Shown here one piece after another: positions 12,329-27,300 of a stretch of DNA of 64,000 nucleotides (positions within the stretch are counted from its first letter, which is position 1; every line of letters starts with the position of its first letter). Source of the DNA: Sapria himalayana (Eukaryota > Streptophyta > Magnoliopsida > Malpighiales > Rafflesiaceae); contig JAREIK010001723.1 of the NCBI GenBank assembly GCA_029783825.1, positions 235,977 through 299,976 on the forward strand. Direction: 5' to 3'. The notes beneath the pieces are model-generated. The model was not told the origin of the DNA, searched no databases, and saw nothing but the letters and a program-made list of their open reading frames with translations. Both the position numbers and the translations under genes were made by a program.

Positions 12329-15300
12329 GTGAGTGATGTGTTCCTTTTGATGTAGTCTCGTTTTAGATGGACTAATGATTGTTTGCGTTGGATTTTTTGG
12401 CCGAATGATACAAAGTGCTAGGAATTGTGGTGAGATCGGAGATAGCATGCCTAATTGGCCTATTGAAAACTTAAATTGAGTCAAATAAATAAACGAATGA
12501 AGGGAAAATTATGTAAATTGGTTCAAAATGAAAATATAAAAAAAATCACCATGAACTTTCAATATTACAAAAAAAAATTCACTAAAATTAAATTGTTTAT
12601 GTTTTGTTACCCTAAAAATTTACATCCCAAAAATAAAAAAAATCCATAAAAAGTGTATGCTATGAATAAGTTGTATATGTATATACATAATATACATGTA
12701 TGCTGTACATACATATCTGTATGCTGAATCTATGTTTATATACCATTGTATACATATATGCTGTATATATATATGGACTGTATATATATGTATAAGTATA
12801 TATACACACTGTATATACATATATATTGTATATGTTGTATGTATATGAATATATACTGTCTATACGTATATAATATATATACGTACTATATTTGCATATA
12901 CATTGACATATCTATATTGTATATATGTAATATGTATACTGTATATACATATATGTACTGTATACACACACATACACATGCACTACTGTATTGTATATAT
13001 TGTATACATACGTATATACTTTATATGTGTATATGCAGTAGTGCATATATATGTGCATGTGTATACAGTACATATATATGTATACACAGTAAACATATAT
13101 ACAATATATATGTCAATGTATATGCATATATAGACGTATATATAGTATACACGTATAGACAGTATATACTCTATATATGTATATACAGTGCATATATGCT
13201 CTCTAAACATATATGCAAATATATCTACATATATATATATATATATAAATATATATATAAATAATATGTTTTAAATACCTATATGTATACAATATATATG
13301 TTGTATACATGCATATATAGTTTATACATATAGTATATACTGTATATACATATAGTATATACTGTAAATACAAAATAGTATGTATTGTATATATAATATA
13401 TGCATATAGATAGTGTATGTATATATGATATCACAAACACCTTACTTAGAGAAAATGAAAGATATATGCAATTCTTTAAGTATAGCTGTGAAGATATTTG
13501 CAAATTGATTATTGATAAATGTATAGATTATATTTATTGAATTATCATAGATCTCGTATATGAAATGATTATTAATATTGAAATGATTTTTCATTCATTA
13601 AATATTAGATTGATAGTATTGTATCGTGCACGTGCTGTTTGATTATTACAATAAAATATTATCATCTTTTGGATTGATAAGTTTCATTTTTTAAAAAAAG
13701 TGATTGATGAACTGGAACTCATGAGTGATTATTATTATAACTATGTACTCAACCTTTGTGCTTGATCTAAAAGTAATCTTACATATAAGAGTTTATTTCA
13801 CTTATTTAAGTATTCAAGAAATTGTATTCATTTTAATTTGTTTGGGAAAAACTTTAAAATGCTTAACTATGCTAAAAACATAAATGATATATAGTCTTGA
13901 TGAGCATTAAGAGGTAACTCCAAAAAGAAAACTACTTATAATAATAGGGTCAAATACAAAAGTAAGTACTAAATGAATTTATTCGACATACATGAATTGA
14001 ATCACACATATTTGGATTATATTCTAGTTTAGAAAACCCAATCAACATCATTAAAGTATAAAATAATTTTGGATGATGGGTAAAATTATAGATGTGAGTA
14101 CTCAAAACAATCTTAGTATTGCTAATTTTGTAATATTATTGTGCTACTTTATTTATTGTGATACATTTAATTTTTTTTTTATTTTTATTCTTCTTTTTTG
14201 ATTTTTTTTTGACATTATATTACCATTAGACATATTTTATGCAAATTGAAGTTGCTCTTGTATATTTATTTTGTATTTAAAAAATATTATATCAATCAAA
14301 TAAAAAATTGTGATCATTTTATAAATTTATATAAGAAGATTTGTTATTTATATTTTTTCTTCCCGAGTTGTAATAGTGAAAGTGTGAAATCCCTCTATGT
14401 TTTTCTTTTCCTCTAAAACTTTGTAGCTCATATGTGATATCAATCTCCGTGGATGCCCATTTGAATTTCCAATTATTACATCCCTTTTGCCTCTAATTCT
14501 TGAATTTGAATAATGAATTGTTAAAAATAACTCAAATAGCAAATTCACTCATAAATGTTATTTCTTGATAAATGGATGAATCTTAACAGCTTGTTTGAGG
14601 AAGCTTTTAATCAAATTTGCTTTTAGTGTTCCCCTTTCATATCATTTTTGGTATCAAAAGTATCAATATGAAATACAACTTCTCTAATTGATTCAATGAA
14701 GACTTTATGTGAGATTAAATGAGTTTATGATGATTTGTGATGACTTTGTGATATTTATGAAAGAAAGCACCAAGTATTTGAATAATTTAGAAAATTAAAA
14801 TATTTAAAAAATAGAAAAAAATGAAGAGAAAATAGTTGGTCAAAAGAAGAAAAATCAAAAAGAAAGTGATAAAAATATGAAAAAGAAATTGGATAAAACA
14901 AAAGAAGAAAAACAAAAAAATTATTGTTAAAGAAAAAAAATATAAAAAAAACATAAAAAAAAGAAATATAAAATGATACTAAAAAAAGAATAGACAAAAA
15001 AAGAAAATGATATTTTTTATAAAATGATAATGGTCTAAATGTATTTTATGCAAATTAACCCTTATATGCACTTTTATACAAAGTTATTTGTTTAAACATG
15101 CATGAAGAATGAAAAAAAAAATAATAAAGAGAAAAAAATAGTTAAAAGAAAATAAAAAAAGAAAATGGTGAAGAAAAAAAACATAAAAAAGAAATTGGTT
15201 AAAAGAAGAAAATATAAAAAAATAGAAATAAACATAAAATGCAAAAAAAAAAAAGAGAATGATAATGGAATTTTGGTGGCATAGTCAGGTCATCATGTTA

Positions 15301-18300
15301 TGCTAGACATGACATGAATTGGGTACACGGGCTGTGCCGTACCAGCACATCATCATGGGAGGATGACCTGTCTTCCTAAGTTGAGTGTGCTAGGTCATGT
15401 TGGGTTGAGTTGGTAGTGGCCAGTGTAGTGCCTAGTGGGCAGGGTAGTGACCACTACATTGCCACTGGTCTGGAATGGCTAGGGCAGTCACCATAGCAGC
15501 CAACAAATATAGTCAAGTGGCCATTGTGATATTGATTTTTACCTTTAAAATAAAATTTTTATTTTTAAAAATTAAATATTAAAAATAAATTGCACCTTAG
15601 TGTATATAAAAAAGAATAAAATTCATAGTTCAATAAAAAATATGTTCATTTTGTAATTTCAACTTAATCACGATATTACAAATAAAATAAATTGAAAATT
15701 ATAAGTCATGACCTTGATATCGATAATAAACAACAATTATCACTAACAACATGCATGTCATTGTGTCTAAGGCTTAAATTGTCACATTTGATTTTAAAAC
15801 TTGTAGTCATAACGCAGTCTCGATATTTTTGATGTCATATGAGTTATTATTTATTAGTAGTTCAGTTACTTGATCTTGAAGATTTATTTTTGAATCCTCT
15901 TAGTCCTTTAAGTATGATAGTACTTCTATGATATTCAATTATAATTTTATTTTTTATCTAAAATAATATTTATAGTCATAAAAAAAGTAGATTTTGATAC
16001 ATAGTTATAACAGACACACTTGATGCGTGACTAAAGCTCAGGCGTCACTACTCCCAGTGAAAATGTTTTGCTTTGGGTGAGGCACAGGGGGCGAGGCATC
16101 AAAATGTGCATAGATCCACCAGACTTGAAGTTGCTGCTTCACTAGATATGTTCTCATTTTTTTTCTCTCATTTTTTTTTTGCTATTTTGGCCATTGGAAA
16201 TGGAGAAAGCACCGTTGGGAAGAGAGAATGGGAGAGGCATAGCACAACAGAACTGAGTGGGAAGAAGAACAGTGTCAATAGATCCAACACAAAATAATGT
16301 TTTGGGTTGGTTTTAATTTTTTAAAAAATCAAAACTCAAAATGATGTCGTTTTGGGTTGGTTTTAATTTTTTTTAAAATCAAAAAACTTCAAACGATGTC
16401 ATTCTGAGGTTTTGATTAAATTTTAAAAAGAATCTCCAGGGTGATGTTGTTTTTGGGTGTTTCAACTTTAAGCCCTATTAAACTATCTCTTTCTCAGATT
16501 GCACCTTAAAACCCTTAATGAAGCCTTCCAAATCACTCTCAAGGCTAGGTTCAAAAGAAAAGAAGAAGATTCATAGAGGTATTTTTTTTTCCTATTTTTG
16601 TTGTGAAAAAATTTCTTTAGAAGGTTGAGAAATATTTTCAAAAAATTTTTAAAAATAGGAGAACTTTTTTTCAAAAAAATGTTGAAAAAATATGAAATTT
16701 TTAGAAAACTAATGTAAAATATAGAAAAAATCTGAAAATTAACGAAAAAATAAAAACAAAATTTATTAAAAATTATGAAATAATAGAACATAAATTTAAA
16801 ATAATTTTAATATTTTCTGTAATGATTGAGTATATTTATAATTTATAGATTTATAATATGTATTATATTATGTATATTTTTCAATTTTTTCGTAATATAA
16901 TTATTATTTTATTGTTTATTTGTTGTAAATAATTTAAAAAAATGGACAAAGAGATTGAAGTTGAAGTAAAGACCGCAAGTAGAAGAAAAGATTCGAGTTG
17001 AAAATTTGTTCATTTATTAAATGAGAAAGATACAAATATGTATATTTGTATTTTTTGTAATAAAGTAACTAAAATAGATATTTATAGACAAATGAAACAC
17101 TTTTTGGAAGATTATAAATTCAAAAAAGTGTATAATATCTCGAATATGTTAGGAAAGAAATAGAAAATTATATGCTAGCCAAAAAAACTCAAAAATCAAA
17201 TAAGTTTTGAGAGTCATAACATAAATGGAGATATGTTTGAGTTCTAAGATGTAAATAATGAAAACCGAAAGGTTACTAGCCAAATAGGAAGAAATGATAT
17301 ATCTAGTGGTGGTAATAATGGAGGGGAAAGTGGTGGTAATAGTAGTGGTAGTTGCACAAAGAGAATAAGTAAAAAAAGGTCTTATTAATTATTTTTTTAC
17401 TCATAATCTCGAAATGATTGTTCAAAATAGAAAAATATTAAATTACTATAATAATGCATACAAGAAAGAGGTCAAAAAGAAAATTGATATATTATTTTAT
17501 AGATAAATGTATGATATTATGATTCTATTTAATATGGTGAACTATCATAGTTTTCAACTAATGTTTGAGACAATTGGGCAATATGATGTGGGTTACAAGG
17601 GATTAAGTTTAATGATGTAAGAGTTACTAATTTGAAGAAAGAATTGATTTTTATAAAGGATTCAATAAAGGATCATTTCACATAATGAAAGCAAAATAAA
17701 TGTTCAATTATGTCGGATGAATGAATTGATAGGAAGAAAAAGTCATTGATGAATTTTTTAGTAAATTTTTTAGTGAATTTTTCAAGAGAGATTATATTTA
17801 TGAATTTTATTAATGTTTCTCTTATGGTCAAGATAAAAGATAAATTATTTGAATTACTTAATAATTGGGTGGAGGAAGTTAGTAAAGATAATGTTGTTCA
17901 AGTGATAATAGATAATGCTTCGAATTATGTGGTGGCAAATACATATAATTTAATTTGAAATTTTTATTTATTTATGTATATGAGTGATTATATTTATTAT
18001 TTATTTATTATGTGTTTAATTTATGTAGGGAGGTTGGAAAAAAATCATATTTGTATTGGATATCATGTGTTACACATTGTATTGACTCGATACTAGAAGA
18101 TATTGGAAAACTATCACTCATCAAGAAGATAAAAGAGATGACTATATTCACAAGTTGCTACATCTATAATAGAACAAGTTTGCTCAACATGATGAGGTGA
18201 TTTATTGAGTAAAAGGAATTGTTAAGGCTCGCTAAGACTCGATTTATAATGATTTTTATTATCTTATTCCGTATCAATAAACAAAGAAACAATATGAGGA

Positions 18301-21300
18301 AGATGTTTACTAGTTCAGTTTGAACAAAAATTATATGGGCAAATGAGCAAAAGGGAAAAAATGTATTAAATATAATATTTTTTTTATGCAACATTGTCGT
18401 ATTTTATTTGAAGGTGTCAGACCCTCTTATATGTATTTTTTATTTGGTGGATGGTGAAAAGAGATCTCTTATGGGTTACATTATACAGCCATGAAAAAGA
18501 CAAAAGAAATTATTGTCAAAAACTTAAATGAGAACGAAGCTAACTATAGGGGGATCCTAGAAATCATTGATCGGAAATGAGAGCTTCAGTTTCATTGGCC
18601 TCTACATTTAGCTGGATATCTTTGAACTCGCATTTCTATCATGATACAAATAGATTAGGAATGGATCTAAATTCAAAAAATTTTGAAGATGTATGTAGTT
18701 ACATATTGAGATTGATAAAAAATAGAAATGAACAAGATGTAATTATATCATAACTAGACTTGTATATGTATGTTAGAGACTTTTTTAGTAATGAGTATGT
18801 CATTAGAACAAAGAAGACTAAACCTCCGGGTTAGTCCTTTAGTTTTGTTAATTATTGCATTGAAGTTATTATATATGTTTGGTTAAATTAAATAAAATGT
18901 TCAACTAATAATTTATTTATATTAATTGTAGTTGAATAATTAAGTATGTTTGGATTAAGTACAAGAAGTTTGCAAAATATTGCATTGAGGATTCTCAACC
19001 TAACATGTAGTGCATCAAGTTGTGAATGAAGAAGTATCTTTGAGAATATAAGCTACATGCAATTGAATTTGTGTCTTTAGACTCTTCACAACCTTATTTA
19101 ATGTAATTCAAATTCTTTAAAACTAAAATATTGAGATATAATTATAAAAATTATTTATTTTTTTAGATTCATTGTAAGAGGAGAAATAAGCTGAAGTATT
19201 AATGTTTGAATGATTTGGCGTACCAAGTACAACTAAATTTTAATAAAAAGATACATTGAGCATCATATTATTGATCCCATTATCTTAATAGATATAGATG
19301 ATGGTAATGAATGATTGATGGGAAGAATGAAAGATGAAGGTGCTGCAGAAAAATGATTTGATATTTGAAGGTGATGATTTAACATGAGGTGATATTTCAA
19401 GAGCTAGTAGAATTAAGAAGCTTAGGGTTTATACAAGAGCTAAACCAAGCAAAACACCAACTCTACCACCAACACCAAAACCAAAGTCAATATCATCTTT
19501 CTCCTAACATACTTCTGCTTTTATTTTGATTGATAAAGGAAGAGATGATCTATTTATTGGTAGAGAAAAATGAAGAAGATAAAGAGTGGAAGATGATGAT
19601 GAGGATAATATCAATAATGATTTTATTTTATTTAGATTTAGATATAGATGCCTAAGTATTTATTTTCTTATAGAACTTTGAATTTTTGGGATGATATGAA
19701 TCACTAATGATGTTTGTTATTTTTTTAGGAACTTTGAATGTTTAGATGATGAAAGCACTATTAATATTTGATTTTTATATTTGATGTTTTTTATTTTATT
19801 ATATTTTATAATTAAATAAAAATTATAGACAATATTTAATAAGATGTCTAATTTTTATTTGTATTAGATTGCGTGCGCCCCAAATAAAAAAGTTTGTATC
19901 TCAAGTGTGCCTTGCATCTCAAGCTCCCAAAAAGTTTTTGCTCTTTAGTGTACCTTGTGCCTAAAATAAGTATGCTTTGATACTATACTAGATTTTAGAG
20001 GGGTCTGAGATCACGTGTTATCTTAGATAGCATGAGATAAGTTGATTCATATGATTCTTATTAATTTAATATATTTAAATTCTTATTATCATCATGTGGT
20101 AAGATAAAATAATAATCAATATCTAATTATCAAAATAATTTATTTCTATTTGATTGATCACTTCATTATTTTCACTTAGCTAATTGAATGAAATAGGCAT
20201 CTTGTTTGAATATTGTTATCATATTCTTTATTGGAGGTTTGTTAAAACTAATATATCTAGTGTCATAATATTTAAATATATTAAATTATTTATAAATTCT
20301 ATCATCTGATTCTTCTGTTTGATTAATGCCATTGATATGTATTTTATATTATTTTTAATTTTTTTTATCTTAATCCTAAAATACACACAAATAGCTAATC
20401 AATAAAAAGATGAGATAAATGACCAATATTTTACTACATAGTTTTTATCTTAATCATAATACTAAAATCATGATGTTCTTTATACTTGTTAAAGATATTA
20501 TTCTTATTATATATGCACATAAGTGCAATGCACGTAATGAGTGTACATAGAGGTATTAAATGGGTCATGCTGTGTCGGCATAGCTCATTTTATTGACATG
20601 GTCATGTCACCATGTTGTGTCGTGCACAACATAGTTAATATCCTGTGTTGTGCCAGGAATATTATGATGCGTGATCCATTAGCTTAGCACGGCATGGTGG
20701 GCATGACAAAGTGCAAGGTTGTGCCAACCATGCTGAAATCTAAAAAAATGGTCTGCCTTATGATGAGGCGATCGAATTTTAAAAAAAATATAATTGCATG
20801 TGTGACCACATGACGGGCCAGGCACATGGGTCATGCCAGACCCGGCCCAGCCCAGCCCTGCCTGAGGCATGGTTTCAGACCTTGTTGTGTCGGGCCATGC
20901 ACTGCTGAAATGGGCTGGGTCTTGGTCGTGCTCGGGCTGCTCAGCCTGCTCGGCCCATTTGTCACCTCTAAGTGTACACAAATGAATATATATTTATCAT
21001 ATCATAAACAATTTTTAGGAATTTTAAAAATAAAATTTACATCTCTTAGTCTAAATCAACAATAATAAGTTTATCATTTTTGTTATTGACGTAGTTGAAT
21101 ATTACTTGTTGGTATAATATTGAGTAGGTATTATTTTTTTTAGGTCCGATTATAAACATATAATATAAAATTTTTATTGCATACTAAATATTTTAAATGT
21201 ATTTTAGTAAATTTTTTATATTTTCTAATATGAGGGATAATTTTTAATTTCACTTACATAATTAAATTAATTACGTGACACATACTTTTAATAATAAAAA

Positions 21301-24300
21301 TATCAGTTAATAGCTTGTTTCTGATAGTTCTAATAAATATATTAATCACGATACTATTATTTGAAGCATTATCAAATATAATCTAAACAATTTTATTTTA
21401 AATATCATATTTCTTAAATATTTTTATGAGTCACTCATATATGATGGAGCCATCACGAGGATAAAAAATTACAAGAAATTATAATTTTTTTATTTAGTTC
21501 ACTTAGTGTGGGCAGTAACACATATAAATGAATTATTATTGTTACCAGTTCAAATATCAGATATCACATAGATCACTCATTTATATTTCTTAAATTCATT
21601 AAGTAATAATTATTTTTTTAATTTAAAATATTTTATTATATTATTATTATAGGTTGATGTAGAAATTTTTATTAGCTAGTTTGAAAGTAAGCTTGTATAA
21701 TATGAACTAGTTTAATATTTTCTGAAAATTTAATTGGAAGATCTATATTAGTAATCACTTTCATTATACTTTTTCTCTCAAATTTATTATGCTAAATAAA
21801 AAGGATATATGAACCTAAAGTTGTTTCAACTTTAAAGATATTGTTTGTTATGAACTTAATTTTGCTAAGTCAGCCTCCAACTCACTTGATAAACAATGCA
21901 TGGTTTTAACCTACACATGAGAAATGAGTACATAAAAAAAACTTAAAAGAAAGAATTTTTTATAGAAAAAGTAAGAAACATTTAACTTGGTAGTTTTCAA
22001 ATGAGATTATTATTTTGTTATAAACATATTTATGAAAGTGTCTAAAACTTCTTAAGTATTTTTACAACCTTAGAGAATTCTAAAATATTTTATTATGTAA
22101 CTATTTTAATGAATAATCTTTTATCTTCCATGTTCTTTCATGCAAGTATGATTTTTCAAGAATCTTCTATAATCTTTTACATTCCTCTAAAAGAGGGAGG
22201 ATTTTTCAAGTCATTAAAATTTGCCCACCTCTTTATATAAAATCACATAACATCATTTATTTTTATTTTAAAAAGAGAGGAGCTTTCCATAAGTGAGAGA
22301 GTAGCATCCTTCCCTGGCAAAGCTACAAACATCCTATCAATTTTCCTGCCTATAATTGCTTGTTTTGTTTTTGAAAATGCCATAAAGTTATTATTGGCTC
22401 CTAGTTAATTTTAATTTTGGGTAGTTTATTTTTTTTTATTTTGTATTTTTTGTAGGATTGAAAGTTATTTTTTCTCAAGACTCAGTCTACTATGATGTAG
22501 CCCACTTCCTTATCATAAAATATCACTTCTATTGTGGGTACTTTATTAGAAATTTTTTAGCTTAGATCTTCCTTAACTTCATTATAAGGCTTTAGATTGT
22601 TAAAGTGAATACATGATGAATCTATAGTCTTGATAGTAACTCGATCATGTAGAAAATTTTACTAATTTGTCCCAATATGAAAAAGGGGCCTTCATTTTTT
22701 CTCACAAATTTTTTGTACATATTTCAAAAGGATTTGAACTATTATTATATGAGCTTTCCAAACACTAAGACTCCAATTTGAAACTCCGTATTTCTTATCC
22801 TTTTGTCAATTTATTTCATCATCTTTCTAGTAGTCTTTTCTAAGTATGAGCATATTATATTAGCTTGTTCATGTTTTCCTTTTGTAAGTTTGTATGTCTC
22901 TGGATTTTTTCATGTATATTCTCTAACTAGGATGTGAGGAGTCATTGATTGTTGTCCCATGATTATCTCAAATAGACTCCTTTTTGTTACCTTGCTCATT
23001 TGTAGGTTGTAGGACAACTAAGCCTAATATAGCAACTTAGCCCAATAAGTTTGATTAGCACTTACAAATTATCTTAAGTATAGCTCCAATAATGCATTCA
23101 TTTATTTTGTCTGCCTATCGGTCTTAGGGTGAAAACTAATAGAAAAGTAAAGCTCTGTATCATGTTCCATATACATGAAATGTTTCATCTAAAATTTTTA
23201 AAGTGAAACATGAGTCTTGTTCATTACTGATGAACTTTGATAATTTTTTATATTTTATCATGTTCTTGAGAAATAATTTAGTTGTCTCATTTTTGTCAAT
23301 CATTTGGGATTGCTATGAAGGTAATATATTCTAAAAATTGGTTAATTAAATTTATTATAGATCTATATTTTCTAGACTTGGGTTAATTGATGAAGAAATT
23401 CATTGTGATACTCTCCCATGGTTTCTCTGCTTTAAATAGTTGCTTCAATAATTTTTTAAACTAGTGCCGTTCCTCTTTGTTTTATTGACATATAAGATAA
23501 GTATTCACATAAGTCATTTGGAGTCATGATATTCTTTGATGAGTTTTCTTTTTATACTTATTTCACCTAGACACGTAGAGTTGCTTTCTTTTTGTGTAGA
23601 TTAGACTATTCTTCATCCAAAATTGTCTTGTGCTGCAACTTATTCTTTATGAGGTTTATCATATTTCCTTGAGGTTAACTAGTCATGGATATTAGTTCTA
23701 TCTTACCGCTTTATGTATTGGCTATATGATTAGTTATGCTTGGTTTGTATTCTGATATATAGTCAAATTCAGCCAGGAAGTCATGCCATCTTGCATGCTT
23801 GGGATTTAAATTCTTTTGGGTTTGGAAGTAGCTATTAGTAATATTATTCGTCTTTATTATGGAATATGATCCAAACAGATAATGTATCCATATTTACAAG
23901 CAGTAGTTGATTGCTGCCATTTTTTTTTCTTGGACTGTTTATCATTTTTCTGTCATTGAACTTGTGGTTTTCAAATAATGTGAGATGTATTTCATGCATA
24001 ATAACTCCTTTGGTGGCAAAGTTCATGACATCAATGTGTACTTAAAATATTTTGATATGGTCAAGTAATGCTAATACCAGCTCCTCCATTATGACATCTT
24101 TAAAGTCTTCAAATTCTTCAAATATCTTGTTGAATACCAGCTCGTTAATGAATTCATTAATAGTTAATTAGGCCATAGAAGGGCCTTTGTTGTGTCATCT
24201 TAATTGGGGGATCTCATTCATAAATGACTTTGATTTTATTCTCATCCACCGTAAGTATGTTTTTTTTTACATATAATTCATTTTGTCTTAATAATCGAAA

Positions 24301-27300
24301 TATCTTTCTTAGATGATTAACATGTTTTTTTAAAATATTATTATATATTACAATATAATTTTTGTATACTACTATAAATTTATCTGGGAAAGAGAAGTAC
24401 TTTATTTATCATGGTGTTGAATATAATGGTTCTTAGTAAACTAGGAACTCATAAGAATTGTACCTAGTCATACTCGTAGTTTTTGCTCATCTTTTTCAAC
24501 TATCTTCACTGGATAGTATTCTAATAGCGAGTTCAGTTTAGTGAAGTATTTTGTTTTATCAAGTTGATCAAATAGATTAATAATAAGATAAATAAGATAT
24601 TTATTCTTTATCGTTACTTCGTTGAGCGCCCTATAGTTGATGTACATCCATAATAACATATCGTATTTTTCTGAAATGAGATTGATGGTTGGTGGTTTAG
24701 GTCTCTGTTCCGACTTGATTTTATGATCTTCATGACTGATAGCATAAGAGTCTTAACTATGTCTTTGATGATTGTAGGAATCATGCCTGGTGTTTTATCT
24801 CCCAAGATAACCATTGAATGTAGAAAAGCTAAGGGCGCAACTTTTATTTGGCATAGAAAATTTATCTGGTTACTACCTTGAAGTTATCTATGAGTGCTAT
24901 CATAAATCAGCATTGCCCCCTCATGGCCTATTCTTTATCACCTCACAAGTTATCCTCTCTGATGACTTGCTAGTAAAATTGATTGCATTGAGATAACCTA
25001 CTTGCAAGGTACAAAGGGAACAAGCTGTTGTTTCTTTGGCAACAGAAGTACATTGAAAGGGTTTTTTGGAAGTTCAACATGTCAAATTGCAAATCAGTTA
25101 GTAAACACGTGCTTGTTGAGTTAAATTTATCTGTAGATCATTACCCATTTACATGGGACAATAGGAAATAAATTGGTCTTATTCTTTATGTTAGTGCAGT
25201 CGAAATCTCATATATGCTATGATTTGTATAAGATCTAATATTTCACATATAGTGGGAGTTAGTAGATTTATGGTTAACTTAGGAAAAAAACATTGGAATA
25301 CAACAAAAAGGTTGCTCAAGTATCTTCGTGGGACTTATGGATTTTTTTGTAGCTTATTGAAAATGACAATGAAAACTTTGAAGTTAGTGTTATTATGGAT
25401 ATTGATTGGGGAAAAAATGTGGATACTAGAAAATCTGCAAATAAATTTATACTTTGCTTGTATGATGGGTTGGTAAGCTTATTGAGTAGGTAATATTTTA
25501 TTGTAGCTCTGTCATCAATTGAGGTAGAGTATTTTGATTCTTACTCAAGAAAGTATAGAAGTTGTTTGGATTGGGCGACTGTGTGGAAATTTTGTTTTGA
25601 GCATAAGAACTTGAAGTTTAGCGGTGACAATCAAAAATTTATTCACTTAGCAAAGAGTTTGATATTTCATGCACGAACAAAACACATTAATATCTAATAT
25701 TATTTTATTAGAGAATAAATTGAAAATAACATTTTTTCGACTAGAGAATGTTGATATGAAAGTGAACTATGTAGACCACTAGGCAAAGCTAGTGGATATT
25801 CAGAAATTCAGGTGGTACACATGCGGGACTTGATTAATGAAATATATGCCAAATAAGAGAATATTAAGATTGACTCATTTATCATATGTGCTGAGATATG
25901 TTGAGATCTCCACTTGGTTTTTCTATGCCATGACTGAATTGATTTTTGCTTAACTTGTGATAGTTATTATTTTATTCTTTAGATTGTGACTTAGGTTGTT
26001 ACAATGTAAAATATGTTGTCATAAATGCAATGATATCATGACAAGGAAATATATTGTTGTGGTTAGTTTGATGCCGTGATTTAAAATATATTATCATGAC
26101 TCTATTTGTTTTTGAGACATTGCATTGTTGTCTTTGGTTTCTGCCATGATATTGACTGTGTTGTAGTGAAATTATTTACTTGTATTCATGTTTTATGTTT
26201 AAATGATTAATAAATGAGCAATGTAATAGAATAACATAATATAATAATACGCAACACAATGAGAGGGAGAGAGAAACACAATCGAGAATCAACAATCATG
26301 AAAGTATGATAACTTGAGAGAGTGTTGTAATGTAACATGTACAACATGAATAAAATTTAGATTAATTCAAAATGTGATTTACTGTGTATGTTTTTTCTTT
26401 TCTTGCTCTCTCTTATATGTGTGAATCTATTTGTATGAGGTGGTTGTGCTTGTTCTCTTTTGTAGTTTCTACTTAATCTCGACATCATCAATTATGTCAT
26501 GAATTTATCAGAAGCATTCAAATTCTATGCCATACAACCAAAGTCGAAGAAGATATGATTAAACAATGATAAGATCTTGTGGGACAATTTGCTTACAGCT
26601 CACATTGATATAGGACCTTGGAACTTAGTTTTGATCCTACTTTGATTCAAAGTCCTTGTTAGTACTTTTGATTCCTAACAATTGGTATCAGGGTTTTAAC
26701 TTGACATTTAGTTTTAGACTCTTTTTTTTTTTTGATACCCTTTATATTATTTTTTTTTTGTTTTTTGTAATAAATATAAGATGATTCATTAGAAATCTTG
26801 TGTCGACTCTCATGCTTTGAAAGAGGTAGTTGAAAGAAAGAATATATATTTAACAAAATTGATCAAGACATTTTTATTATATAAAATTATTTTTGTATAT
26901 TTTTGGAGTGAAATAATAATAATCACTAATTTCTTCATCTGAATGCTATTTTGTTATTTTAGCTTGTATCACATATAAGCTTGTGTATTACAGAAAGAGA
27001 CATTTTCTTTTTTAACCTAAGAACCTTAGGGGTATTTGCTTTGTTGAAGATCTCTCTCTCCTAGTAGAGAGAAGAAAAGAACTCATGTCATCAGTTGTGC
27101 CTTCTCTTAGTGTTTGAGAACTCAGGAGGGGTATGAGTTCTACTTACCAAAGAACAATGTCAGGAATCAAAGCCTAAAATCAAATGTCAGGTTTAGTTTT
27201 GATGTCAAATGTGATGATTGAGGGGTAAATTGGCTTATTGTCATAGTTATTTAAGGCTCAAGGCGCAGTGAGGCGCAAAAGCCTTTTGGGGCCTTAAGGC

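Larger units (their letters stand above)
15262..21640 (-). mobile_element. hAT-A element, interrupted by hAT-B and a MITE
   Basis: Four segments line up in order with the full-length hAT-A at 57596-60980. The 15262-15535 GC-richer block matches its GC-rich terminus (GTGGCATGGTCAG-like). The 15840-15999 segment matches the C-terminal coding region near 58170-58280. The 19983-20539 segment encodes on the minus strand a dimerisation-domain piece, YESTYLMLSKITRDL. The 20979-21640 segment matches the middle of the transposase. The gaps are filled exactly by a hAT-B element (16000-19974) and a hAT-A MITE (20548-20970), each with its own target duplication. The left terminal repeat is degenerate and the 5' third is missing beyond about 21640. 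The coding sequence is heavily decayed. Confidence 0.8.

Noticed and set aside
12746..13264. A 172-residue Tyr/Ile-rich open frame
   Set aside because: It lies wholly in a TA/GTATAC satellite; similar frames exist on both strands.
14755..14997. An 80-residue Phe-rich minus-strand frame
   Set aside because: It is the reverse of a low-complexity A-rich tract.
24468..24659. Reverse transcriptase as evidence of an endogenous pararetrovirus
   Set aside because: RNase H, integrase and a chromovirus-like end follow in gypsy order, so a retrotransposon explains it.
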